From assembly GCA_030760725.1 (NCBI GenBank), contig JASWHV010000009.1:111735854-111799853 (forward strand): a stretch of DNA of 64,000 nucleotides. The letters run 5' to 3'. Both the position numbers and the translations under genes were made by a program. Under the pieces are notes generated by a model that was given only the letters and a program-made list of their open reading frames with translations, was not told where the DNA came from and did not search any database. Within the stretch, counting starts at the first letter, position 1; each line of letters starts with the position of its first letter. Source of the DNA: Neostapfia colusana. Its lineage: Eukaryota; Streptophyta; Magnoliopsida; Poales; Poaceae. This document shows positions 11,801 to 19,751 of the stretch, piece after piece.

Positions 11801-14800
11801 CCCAACTCAAGCAGGCGTTGATGACAGCGCCTCTACTTCAAATGCCGGATTTCGACAAGCGCTTCATCGTCGACTGCGACGCGTCCGGCGCCGGCTTTGG
11901 GGCGGTTCTACACCAGGGCGACGGCGCCATAGCATTCTTCAGCCGCGCTGTAGCGACTCACCATCATAAGCTACCGGCATACGAGCGTGAGCTAATCGGT
12001 CTTGTGAAGGCCGTACGTCATTGGCGGCCTTACTTGTGGGGTCGTCCCTTCACTGTTCGGACTGATCACTTCAGCCTGAAATATATCCTGGATCAGCGAC
12101 TCACGACGATTCCCCAACATGCTTGGGTGAGCAAACTTTTTGGTTATGATCTGCAGGTTGAGTACCGACCGGGGCGCTTGAATGGGGCAGCTGACGCCCT
12201 GTCCCGCCGCGACGAGGAAGACATAGCTATTCACGCCATATCCGCGCCAGTCTTTCCACTCTTCGACTCGCTCCGCGCGGAGATCGCTACAGACCAGCAG
12301 GCGCAACAGCTATGTGCCCAACTCCGGGAGGGAGTCGCACCTGCTGACTGGGCCGAACGCGACGGCCTTCTACTTCACAAGGGGAAGCTCTTCGTTCCCG
12401 ACAAGTCCTCCTTGTGGCCCTCTCTCCTAGCTGAGGCGCATGATGGGGGCCACGAAGGCATCCAGAAGACAGTGCATCGGCTACGCCTCTCCTTCTACAA
12501 CCCGTCCTTGCTACGGCGGGTGCGTGAGTATGTCCGCGGGTGTGCTACGTGCCAACGCAACAAGACTGATCATCTTCATCCAGCCGGCCTGCTACAACCG
12601 CTGCCTATACCGTCGGAAGTCTGGAGTGATATCTCCATGGACTTCATTGAAGGTTTTCCGAAAGTTGGTGGGAAATCAGTGATCTTGACAGTGGTAGATC
12701 GCTTCTCCAAGTATGCCCACTTCATTCCCCTAAGCCACCCTTACAGTGCTGCATCAGTGGCGCGGGCATTCTTCGACGACATTGTACGACTACACGGCTT
12801 TCCCTGCTCCATCGTCAGTGATCGTGATACCGTCTTCACCAGCCTCTTCTGGTCAGATTTGTTCCGGCTAGCCGGTGTTCAACTTCAGCTCAGCTCGGCC
12901 TTCCACCCGCAGTCTGACGGCCAATCTGAGGTCGTTAACAAGATCATCACTGTGTACCTTCGCTGCTTGGCTGGTGACCGACCAAAGACTTGGTTGCAGT
13001 GGCTTCCTTGGGCTGAGTATTGCTACAACACTTCCTACCAGACAGCCCTCAAATGCTCGCCCTTCAGAGTGGTCTATGGCAGGGACCCTCCGACTCTTGT
13101 TGGTTACCAACCGGGCGTATCTAGAGTAGCAGCAGTGGATAAACAGCTAAAGGATAGAGATGAATTCTTAGCTGAAATCAAGAACAGGTTGGTACAAGCA
13201 CAAGTCACCATGAAAAGCTATGAAGATAAGTTCCGCCGAGAGGTGGAATTTCAGATCGGTGATTGGGTTTGGCTGCGGCTTCATCAGAGGACAGCTGTGG
13301 GAGTAATGACGACGCCTTCTTCAAAGATTGGACCAAAATATTTTGGACCATATCAGATCATTCAACGCATTGGGACTGTATCATATAAACTTCAGCTGCC
13401 TCCTCAAGCAAGGATACATGATGTCTTCCATGTGTCCCTGTTAAAAAAATTTGAAGGTCCTACTCCCATACAGGTGGTGCCTTTACCACCACTTCTGCAT
13501 GGACGTGTTGTACTTACGCCTGAAAAAGTACAAAGGGCGCGTTTGAACAGAGGTGTCTGGGAGCTACTCGTCAAATGGGCAGGACATTCTGAAGCTGATT
13601 CATCATGGGAGCAACTAGAAGATTTCAGGATGAAGCACCCCTCCTTTAAGCTCGAGGACGAGCTCTTTGTCGGGAAGGGGGGAAATGTTGTGGATGCATT
13701 TGTGGGCCGCCAATATGGTCGGCGTGGGGCCCACAAAGCCCACAACTAGGCCGGCCAGGCCCTGCAGCCGCACCAGGAAAATATTTAGAAGAATTAATTA
13801 GATAATGTTTAGGAATAAAAGGGAGTTATAGATTGAATCAGTTTAGATAGAAAGAAATAGACTAAAAAAAGGGAAGAAAAGAATCCTAGTCAGTTTGGGG
13901 GATTATCCCCAAACAGACTAGGAGTAGGCTGCGGCCAAAGGGGGGGGGTCCTGTCCCCCCTTTATAAGCAGCCCCCCTCCCTCATGTTTTGAGCATCCAG
14001 GAAAAAATAAGAATCCCCGTTGAGGGTTGTTCTTCTCCTTGGATCACGGTGGCTTCGAACCCTAACCCTAGCCGCCGTGACCAGCTACTTTGTCCCCCAC
14101 GTTACGTACTGCGCAGCTGCCCCCACGCCTCCTCGCTGCTGGTTTCTCCCCTGCGCAGCCCTAAGCGCAGCCAAGGGGTCTCCCCCCTCCCTATTTCTCA
14201 GCAGGTGTTGGTCGTGAAGAGGGAAATGTTAGTCTACAAGGATAAATAGTACCTAGAAGGGACTCTTTCCGATACTTAGGATCAATGTTACAAAGCAATG
14301 GCGATATTGATGAGGATGTTTGCCACAGGATCAAGGTAGGGTGGATGAAATGGCGACAAGCCTCTGGAATCCTATGTGATAGGAAAGTCCCACAAAAGCT
14401 AAAAGGGAAGTTCTATAGTACGGTGATCAGACCCGCGATGCTCTATGGGGCGGAATGTTGGCCAACTAAACGGCAACATGTCCAACAAATGAGTGTCGCA
14501 GAGATGCGCATGCTACGGTGGATGTGTGGGCACACGAGAAGAGACCGAATAAGGAATGAGGCGATTCGTGATAAGGTAGGGGTGGCGCCGATTGAAGAGA
14601 AGTTAGTCCAACATCGGCTTAGGTGGTTTGGACATATCCAACGGAGACCTCCAGAAGCACCGGTTAACCGTGGGATTTTAAGAGGTAGAGAAAATATTAG
14701 GAGGGGTAGAGGACGACCAAGGTTGACCTGGGAGGAGGCGGTAAAACGAGATTTGAGAGATTGGAATGTATCCAGAGACTTAGCTCATGATAGGACCGCA

Positions 14801-17261
14801 TGGAAAGTAGCAATTCATGTGCCAGAATCGTAGTCTTGTTTTTTCTTTTTTTTCTTTTCTCTTTTTCTTTTCCTTTTTCCTTATTTCTTTTCTCTTTTTC
14901 CTTTTTCTTTTTTCCTTTTTTTCTTTTTTTTTTCCTTTTTTCCCCTTGTTCTCATATCTCTTTCTCTGTTTTACTTCATTGATATTGGGTTTCATGTCTA
15001 GCCGACCCCAACAGGCTTGGGATAAAGGCTTGGTTGTTGTTGTTGTTGTTGTTGTTCCTCGCTTATAGAAGGTAGATCTGTTACTGGAGCCATCCTGTTT
15101 GTACTTCTCGGAGCTGCTTTGAAGTGTTAGGTTTTGTCATTAGAGTTCAACCTCCAAAAGCATCAGATTTTTGTCATTATGTTTCAACCATACATGCCAT
15201 TCATACTTCCCTAGAGATGATATGAAACTCACTGTTATCATGGTACAGATGCAAGCTGCATCACTGTTCAGTTCCATTTGCTGTATATGATGGTTGCTCC
15301 TGAGCTCAGTCAAATATAAGTCTGGTTCACCAAAATTTTCAAAAAGAAGATTGGAAGCTAAACTTTCAATGAAACCTTGAATTTGATATTATACATGCTT
15401 GCTTTCTAGTTCATGTAAATTTCAGGTGCTTCTTTTTTAGTGTTGTGTTTGTATTGACAAAGTCCGATATTCTGTTACATGCCAAAGCTAAATCATGTCA
15501 ATCCATGTTTTTTTGTATAATTTTACTTTCTTAATCAATGACAGGTCACTCCAGCTGGATACTCAAGGATGACATCGATGTTAACCGGTTGCTCAGAGGG
15601 AAAATTGCTGGTTATACTTGAGGGAGGGTAGGTGCATGTTCTCTCCTTAAATTGTGGGTTGAAATAAAACATTGAAAATCTACTATAACTTCAAAGTTGA
15701 AAGTTAAGATTTTTATGCTCTACTACTACTATGCTGCGAACCGGACATTAGGTATACCAGATAAAAAAAGTTAAGGTATTGATTATTATGCTGCCCAACA
15801 TCAATGGATGGCTGCTATGCTAATAGGTATCATGTCCAAAAAGGAATGATTGCCTGGATGCAGCTGTGCCAGTATTGAACTGTAAAAATGGATTAGCATG
15901 CATAGCATCCTCTTACTCTTACATTTAAAGAACACATACTTGAATAGTTGATTCAGTGATAGGTTTATTTATTTGAGAAGGGTCTCAATGATACTCAATC
16001 ATCATTTTCATGGTTTTCCTGCCGCAGATACAATCTTCGGTCGATATCATCATCAGCTGCCGAAGTTGTTAAGGTTTGTATTCTTTCTACTACATTCTAA
16101 TATGGGATGTATAAATATCGCAATTAGATCAACTATGTTTGCTTGACTGCCTCAACATCATCCAGGCACCCTTTGAGTTGATTACTTGATTTCTTTTAAA
16201 AAAAGAGTTGTTATATTTGCCTATGAACATAAGATCTGAGGGACAAGTTACAGGATTTGTTTTTACTGTTTGCTTTTAATGTTAGTCACGGCATTAATTC
16301 TAAGGTGGGAATGGGGTGCAGTTATTTTCTCATAGGCATGCTCACCAATTACATCATGGATTGTGACTGCAGATAAAGAACACCCTTTACTGCCATCCAT
16401 TACAGCTTTGCTTTCGTGACACATGCAGGTCCTACTTGGGGATGTCTCAAATTTTGATACAGGTGCTACTGCACCATCAAGGGAGGGCTTGAAGACTGTT
16501 TTACTTGTCCTGAAGATTCAGCAGAAATTTTGGCCAGTGTTAGGTCCAGCCTATGCATCACTGCAGGCACAGCAGGGGTCGGTTTTTTCCAAATATAGTG
16601 AGTAACAAAAAATGTGCAGCTAACGTCGCCAATAATTGAATTTACATGAACATCATGAAACCTCATACCAAGACCAACTTGGCCAATTACCCGTGTCACT
16701 GATACCTAGAGCTCTCTGCTGCTTTCTAACCTCTGTATAATCCTGAAAATGATGATGTGAATGGGTGATATGATTGGGAGGTTACCAAGAGAGGTTTGGG
16801 TACGCATTAGACTGCAAAGCGAAACATAAAAACCTTTAGTTCATGAGCTCAACCCAAGGAACATTTTTGCACTGAATTGATCTTTCTTAATTTGCCCCTG
16901 AATGTTATATGAGCTGGAAAAAATGGATGTTGGATATTGATTTGAATCACCCTTAGGTCAGTTCGTTTCTGGGTTAGTCATGGAAGTTCTATAGTACCCT
17001 CAGATTATGATGTTCCATGTATGTCTGTTCTATCATTAAATCATGATGAGCAAATATTCTGATAGAATTCCTTTTTCTTTGTTGTATGGTACAGCTAAAA
17101 GAGGAAATGAGCTGAAGAAAAGGAAGCATTTAGGAGCACCGAGGCCCTTGTGGTGGAAGTTGGGAAGTAAAAGACTTCTGTACGAAGCACTATTTGAGGG
17201 CCACCGTCTGAGAAAGATCAAGGCGACAGGAAAAGGAAAAGCTGTCACAGCAGAAGAGTAA
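2858..17261 (+). CDS. HDA15: HDA15-type class II histone deacetylase with RanBP2 zinc finger
   Basis: Lysine deacetylase acting on histones in the nucleus. Sixteen coding exons: 2858-3244, 3371-3461, 4697-4755, 5378-5453, 5868-5932, 6058-6113, 6283-6406, 6535-6660, 6792-6842, 7627-7695, 8007-8115, 8425-8504, 15545-15627, 16028-16073, 16429-16597, 17095-17261. All have GT-AG borders and phases that add up to 585 aa (Arabidopsis HDA15 is about 550). An acidic N-terminus leads to a RanBP2-type finger, with W112 and Cys 114, 117, 128 and 131, split by intron 1. The deacetylase domain runs from about 160 to 480: RPPGHH (H292, H293 catalytic), DVHHGNGT (D329, H331 zinc ligands), SAGFDAARGD (D420 zinc ligand) and LEGGYNL. 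The basic tail is KRGNELKKRK. No active-site residue is missing. The 7,040-bp intron 8505-15544 is mostly transposon. In Arabidopsis HDA15 acts with PIF factors in light and hormone responses; that role is carried over by homology. Confidence 0.95.
3781..3841 (-). mobile_element. 5'-truncated SINE fragment with 25-bp target duplication
   Basis: A 61-bp piece matching the 3' end of the SINE family seen complete at 32407-32567, in reverse orientation (ACCCAGTGCTGAATGCTCCC, then GGGGTCTGGGGAAGGG). It is flanked by a perfect 25-bp direct repeat at 3756-3780 and 3842-3866, which marks it as a real truncated retroposition event in the HDA15 intron 3462-4696. Confidence 0.85.
7288..7404 (-). mobile_element. 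SINE fragment (tRNA-derived family) in HDA15 intron
   Basis: Reverse-strand copy of the same SINE as at 32407: CCCAGTGCCGAAGGCTCCC, then GGGGTCTGGGGAAGGG, CAGCCTTACCCCTGC and the B box as GGTTCGAACCC. Similarity stops soon after the B box, so the tRNA-like head with the A box is missing or diverged. Confidence 0.75.
8672..8687 (+). repeat. Left target-site duplication of the RTE LINE
   Basis: TTCCTCGCTTATAGAA, repeated without mismatch at 15055-15070 on the far side of the nested insertion. Confidence 0.92.
8758..9275 (+). repeat. 5' LTR of the gypsy element
   Basis: 518 bp, TG...CA ends, with a TATA-like CCTTTATAAG at 9031-9040 as the likely promoter of the element. It appears identical to the 3' LTR. 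Confidence 0.95.
9307..13749 (+). CDS. Gypsy gag-pol polyprotein, intact (1480 aa)
   Basis: The ATG at 9307, just after the primer-binding site, is the likely start; the open frame before it runs back into the LTR without a useful ATG. Order: Gag with a retrotransposon capsid region; zinc knuckle CYHCPERYTPDHKC near residue 334; aspartic protease with DTGS near 402; reverse transcriptase with FRLTNAP-like FGLTNAP and FFDDILVYS near 712; RNase H (DCDASGAGFG); integrase with an H-H-C-C finger (about 12430-12580) and the D, D, E catalytic core (SMDFIEGF, VSDRDTVF, SDGQSEVVNK); and a C-terminal chromodomain-like segment (about 13500-13640, ending VKWAGHSEADSSWEQLEDF). No frameshift or stop is seen. 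The stop codon lies inside the 3' LTR, so the last 21 residues are LTR-encoded and the polypurine tract is also coding. Confidence 0.95.
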   Translation: MSGPVDDSGTFTLQDLGNMMSKMMGQIDTINKRLDRHDMRLARFEKAPERELSGGEDLQQNSPQGSNLPRSCGSGKGGGGGSGGHGGNDDHYSTRRPPGRPTFNDSGLRRHKVNFPKFDGETDPLPWLTKCETYFRGTRTMPEEKVWLASLHLEGVAAEWYTALERDCGIVSWERFADFVNMRFGPPLRSNDLAEIKDLRRTGTVEEYQRQFLVLLCRCEDLSQRQQINLFTAGLGEPLRTDVELQFPTNLQTAMSLARAFERRLAAITDSGIQKGAASQRSTRSSIVSRASATASSGSSIAPAPTSSTTASSHPRFKRLTPDEMAAKRASGECYHCPERYTPDHKCAGKGIFLLELDDDDDVDATVADMGISLHALTGIDFANTMKLHVYVHGNLLTALVDTGSTHTFIREPLIKELGLMMLPRSGVGVRVANGDSISCTGILPRVPLMIAGDRFDVTCYALPLDGFDFVLGVQWLRSLGPILWNLEDLTMKLWRGDREVIWTGLRSSTPVCASLAPPIDMMGALLDGFQDLFDEPRGLPPARRHDHQIRLLPGTTPVAVRPYRYPQLLKDEIEKQCAEMLRQGIIRECTSAFSSPVLLVRKANGTWRFCIDYRELNARTLKDKFPIPVVDELLDELRGARFFTKLDLRSGYFQVRMHSDDIEKTAFRTHRGHYEFLVMPFGLTNAPSTFQSLMNDVLDPYIRKFVLVFFDDILVYSRTWVEHLQHVKQVFQTLRTNKLFLKKSKCFFGQETVSYLGHIISAHGVAMDPTKVEAVERWPTPRSLRALRGFLGLTGYYRKFIAGYGAVAAPLTALLKREAFRWTDDAQDAFSQLKQALMTAPLLQMPDFDKRFIVDCDASGAGFGAVLHQGDGAIAFFSRAVATHHHKLPAYERELIGLVKAVRHWRPYLWGRPFTVRTDHFSLKYILDQRLTTIPQHAWVSKLFGYDLQVEYRPGRLNGAADALSRRDEEDIAIHAISAPVFPLFDSLRAEIATDQQAQQLCAQLREGVAPADWAERDGLLLHKGKLFVPDKSSLWPSLLAEAHDGGHEGIQKTVHRLRLSFYNPSLLRRVREYVRGCATCQRNKTDHLHPAGLLQPLPIPSEVWSDISMDFIEGFPKVGGKSVILTVVDRFSKYAHFIPLSHPYSAASVARAFFDDIVRLHGFPCSIVSDRDTVFTSLFWSDLFRLAGVQLQLSSAFHPQSDGQSEVVNKIITVYLRCLAGDRPKTWLQWLPWAEYCYNTSYQTALKCSPFRVVYGRDPPTLVGYQPGVSRVAAVDKQLKDRDEFLAEIKNRLVQAQVTMKSYEDKFRREVEFQIGDWVWLRLHQRTAVGVMTTPSSKIGPKYFGPYQIIQRIGTVSYKLQLPPQARIHDVFHVSLLKKFEGPTPIQVVPLPPLLHGRVVLTPEKVQRARLNRGVWELLVKWAGHSEADSSWEQLEDFRMKHPSFKLEDELFVGKGGNVVDAFVGRQYGRRGAHKAHN
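13686..14203 (+). repeat. 3' LTR of the gypsy element
   Basis: 518 bp, same ends as the 5' LTR and followed by the GGTGT duplication. Its first 64 bases are also the last codons of gag-pol. Confidence 0.95.
14209..14836 (+). pseudogene. RTE LINE reverse-transcriptase C-terminal remnant
   Basis: Open from 14285 to 14833 (182 codons). Frame and similarity extend upstream to the gypsy junction but with an in-frame TAA near 14246, where the family normally has a glutamine-like residue in VSLQGQ. The endonuclease and the catalytic YxDD part are absent (5' truncation), so this copy cannot move itself. Confidence 0.85.
15055..15070 (+). repeat. Right target-site duplication of the RTE LINE
   Basis: TTCCTCGCTTATAGAA directly after the (TTG)n tail; matches 8672-8687. 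Confidence 0.92.
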
Positions 17262-19416
17262 ATGCGTGATTTTGCTGAAGCCTGACCGTTGATCTTACTA
17301 GACATGAACAGCATAGTGGGTTGACTTGGGTTCCTAAAGCAGATTAGCTTGCATTACTTAGAGCCGACTTTGACTGGTTTCTAGAATCGTAGTCAATCAC
17401 CTTAGCGGAAGTTTGACAGAAAACCCGTTTGGTTGATGCTTGAGCTGTGGTAGCATGCACCGACATAAATGGTGTCTCAACCAGTATGTTCTCTTTTCGC
17501 TGGCTCATAGCGCCCCTAGATTTTAGCTTCCAGAGCTTGGTTTGCGGATGGCATGATGCGTCGGGTATGTAGGCGATGCGATGGTTTGTGGACAAAATCG
17601 AAGATCTGGAATGGCATCTCGGCTTTGAGCTCATTCCATTGGGCATGGATTTCGCTGCTTTGTTGTGTGTGTGGCTAAGAAGGTTGGATGACCATTTGCT
17701 ACTCTGCCTGCTTAACATCCTTGACGTCTGTTCAGTGACTTGGGAGCTTCAGGCACAAAGATTTGAATATTTTGATGAGAAATGGATTCTCTGACTGCTA
17801 CATTTAAACACGGTAACTTCTCGCTCTGAATCCTACATGATTCTGCAGCACTGAAAACTGACGGAGTCCTGAGCTGCCATCCTTCTTGATCCTTCATTGC
17901 AAACTGACGCCCCTGTATTATGAATGTCTGCGCAAACTCAACTCATTGGTGTTCAAAAGGGCATGCAGGTGACACGAAGTTTATCTGTACTGCTGTAGGT
18001 AGCTCAGTAGGACGGAATTTAGACATCCTGATTTGATTGCCGTAGATAATGTTTCATCATTTTTTGCAGCCGCATCTTGTGCATGTTGCACTCATGGACA
18101 AAGTTTTCATACCCCTTGGTAAATTTAAGTACCGGAAGCCAATGAATCTTTAGAGTATTAAACCGCGCGTGTACATCAAAACCCTTGATGAGTTGAAATT
18201 CAGATTTAAATTTCAATAGTTGCATACATCATTTCATCACAGACCCAAGATGCCCTTAATTCGAATATCAGTTTGTACGTTGGTCATCCCATGGCAAATG
18301 TTCGTGTCGCCAGTTAGTTTGTTAAATACTAACAAGATCGGTAGTAACATCCGTCATAACACACATCATCATGATGTTGTCATCTGTTTACCTAAATGGG
18401 TGGTCAAAAAATAGACAAAATGAGAAGAAATTTCATATGGACCGGAAATCGTGATGATTTAAATCCGAGGGGGTCATGCTTAGTGAGTTGAAAGAAGGTA
18501 TGCATGGTAAATACATCTAGGGAGTCTGAGAGTTCTAGGTTTAGTGAAACATGGTTCAGATTTAAGGCAGGCGGAGATAGCTATGTTTGTGGCATGGGGT
18601 AGCATAGGATAGTAAACCATGACAAGGAATGATGCTACCCTGAGACATATTTGTTGCTACCACACAAAGATGCATATTGGAAATGGTAAACCTGCATTGT
18701 TCTAGCAGGATAAATGGTGTGAGAACCAGGTACTGAAAGATTTATGTCCATCACTATACAATAGCAAAGTACAAAAGAAGAACGTTGGCAAAGGAGCTGT
18801 AGAGGAACAATTGGATTAAGTTCTTACAAAAACTAACAACTGCACAACAAATAACTGAATATGTTGCATTGTGGAGTTTCCTGTCCGGAGTAATGCTAGA
18901 TGAGCAAAGGGACGATAAGTTAGAGTGGATAAGCACAACAAGGAGCCAATACACTACAAAATCAGCGCATGTAAATCAAATTCACGATGTTGCGCCTCTA
19001 TTTGATGCTCGCCTATTATGAAAGGCTCAGGTAGAACTTTTCTATGGTGTGTTTGGATAGCGTTGAATGATAAATTGCTCACAACGAACAATCTAGAGAG
19101 AAGGAGGTGGGATAACAATGCAGGTTTGCTCATTATGCCTAGATGAGTTGCAGGTGGCACTATTAGCGAAAGAAGAAATTGAGCTACATAAGTTGGCGAA
19201 AACTTATAGACCGACAGTTGGTACGGTTCAATCTTTATAACTCAAGGATAATAGGGTCGTGTCATCTAATAGCTTAAATAAACAAAATGTATTTTTCAAA
19301 ATCATTGTTCTTAGTCCCACTGTGTTAGTAAAATTATCCTTAATCGAGACCAATATTTATAATCCCTTAGCATCCTTAATAAAAGAGATGAAATAACTAC
19401 CATTTATCATAAAATG

Positions 19417-19499
19417 TACTTCCTCTATTTGACGTTTAGAACAGCTAATTTGATTTAAACTAAACTATTTTTTTTGTCCTAGATGTTATTTATTGAGTA
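19417..19499. mobile_element. Stowaway-like MITE, 83 bp
   Basis: TA-flanked foldback. The left end CTTCCTCTATTTGACGTTTAG and the right end GTCCTAGATGTTATTTATTGAG match the termini of the 49819 MITE, including the internal AGAACAGCTAATTT. Confidence 0.65.
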
Positions 19500-19564
19500 C
19501 ATTCAATCACCAAGAAAAATGATAATTATTGATTACATTCAATCACCAAGAAAAATGATAATTT
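19498..19564 (+). repeat. Tandem duplication, 36-bp period
   Basis: TACATTCAATCACCAAGAAA and the bases after it occur at 19498 and again at 19534, nearly identical. The pair sits next to the MITE end, about 190 bp upstream of HEN1. Confidence 0.85.
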
Positions 19565-19751
19565 ATCAGCACCTCCGAACATGGATTGGGCATACGAATC
19601 GTCCATCCACCGCAAAACACCCTTCTCTCCCTCTTCCTTCTCGGGGGTTTAACCCCCCCCCCCCCCCCCTCTCCTCCCTAACCCGCGATCAACCGACCCC
19701 TCGCCGCCGTCCCCCTCTCGCCGACCGGTTCCGCTCCCCGCAGGCCTCGCG

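Larger units (their letters stand above)
8758..14203 (+). mobile_element. Complete Ty3/gypsy (chromovirus-like) LTR retrotransposon, 5,446 bp
   Basis: Two 518-bp LTRs (8758-9275 and 13686-14203) begin TGTTGTGG and end CTCAGCA. The 5-bp target duplication GGTGT is at 8753-8757 and 14204-14208. A primer-binding site TTTGGTATCAAGAG follows the left LTR at 9276, resembling the initiator tRNA-Met complement. A polypurine tract GGGAAGGGGGGAAA (13672-13685) abuts the right LTR. One uninterrupted gag-pol frame lies between them. I found no difference between the LTRs on reading, so insertion is very recent. It is inserted inside the RTE LINE in the HDA15 intron, in the same direction as the gene. Confidence 0.97.
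8688..15054 (+). mobile_element. 5'-truncated RTE-clade LINE, split by a Ty3/gypsy element
   Basis: Two LINE pieces, 8688-8757 and 14209-15054 (about 0.9 kb together), are separated by the gypsy element. Translation of the left piece resembles the plant RTE motif SRTKTEYMRCDF. The right piece carries the RTE C-terminal region: FRYLGSML, IRPAMLYGAECW, LRWFGHIQRRPP and GRGRPRLTWEEAVKRDL, ending at 14833. A pyrimidine-rich 3' UTR (about 14835-14948) and the family tail follow: CCGACCCCAACAGGCTTGGG, then a (TTG)n array. A 16-bp target duplication brackets the whole (8672-8687, 15055-15070). It lies in the HDA15 intron 8505-15544, in the sense direction. Confidence 0.9.
17262..19751. other. Intergenic spacer, HDA15 to HEN1
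   Basis: About 2.5 kb with the HDA15 3' UTR and the HEN1 promoter. No supported gene. It contains a MITE (19417-19499), a 36-bp-period tandem pair (19498-19564) and a run of 17 C (19653-19669) in the HEN1 leader, roughly 80 bases before the ATG. Confidence 0.65.

Noticed and set aside
13989..14249. Second copy of a small ORF that also occurs at 9061
   Set aside because: It is the 3' LTR repeating the 5' LTR sequence, not a gene.
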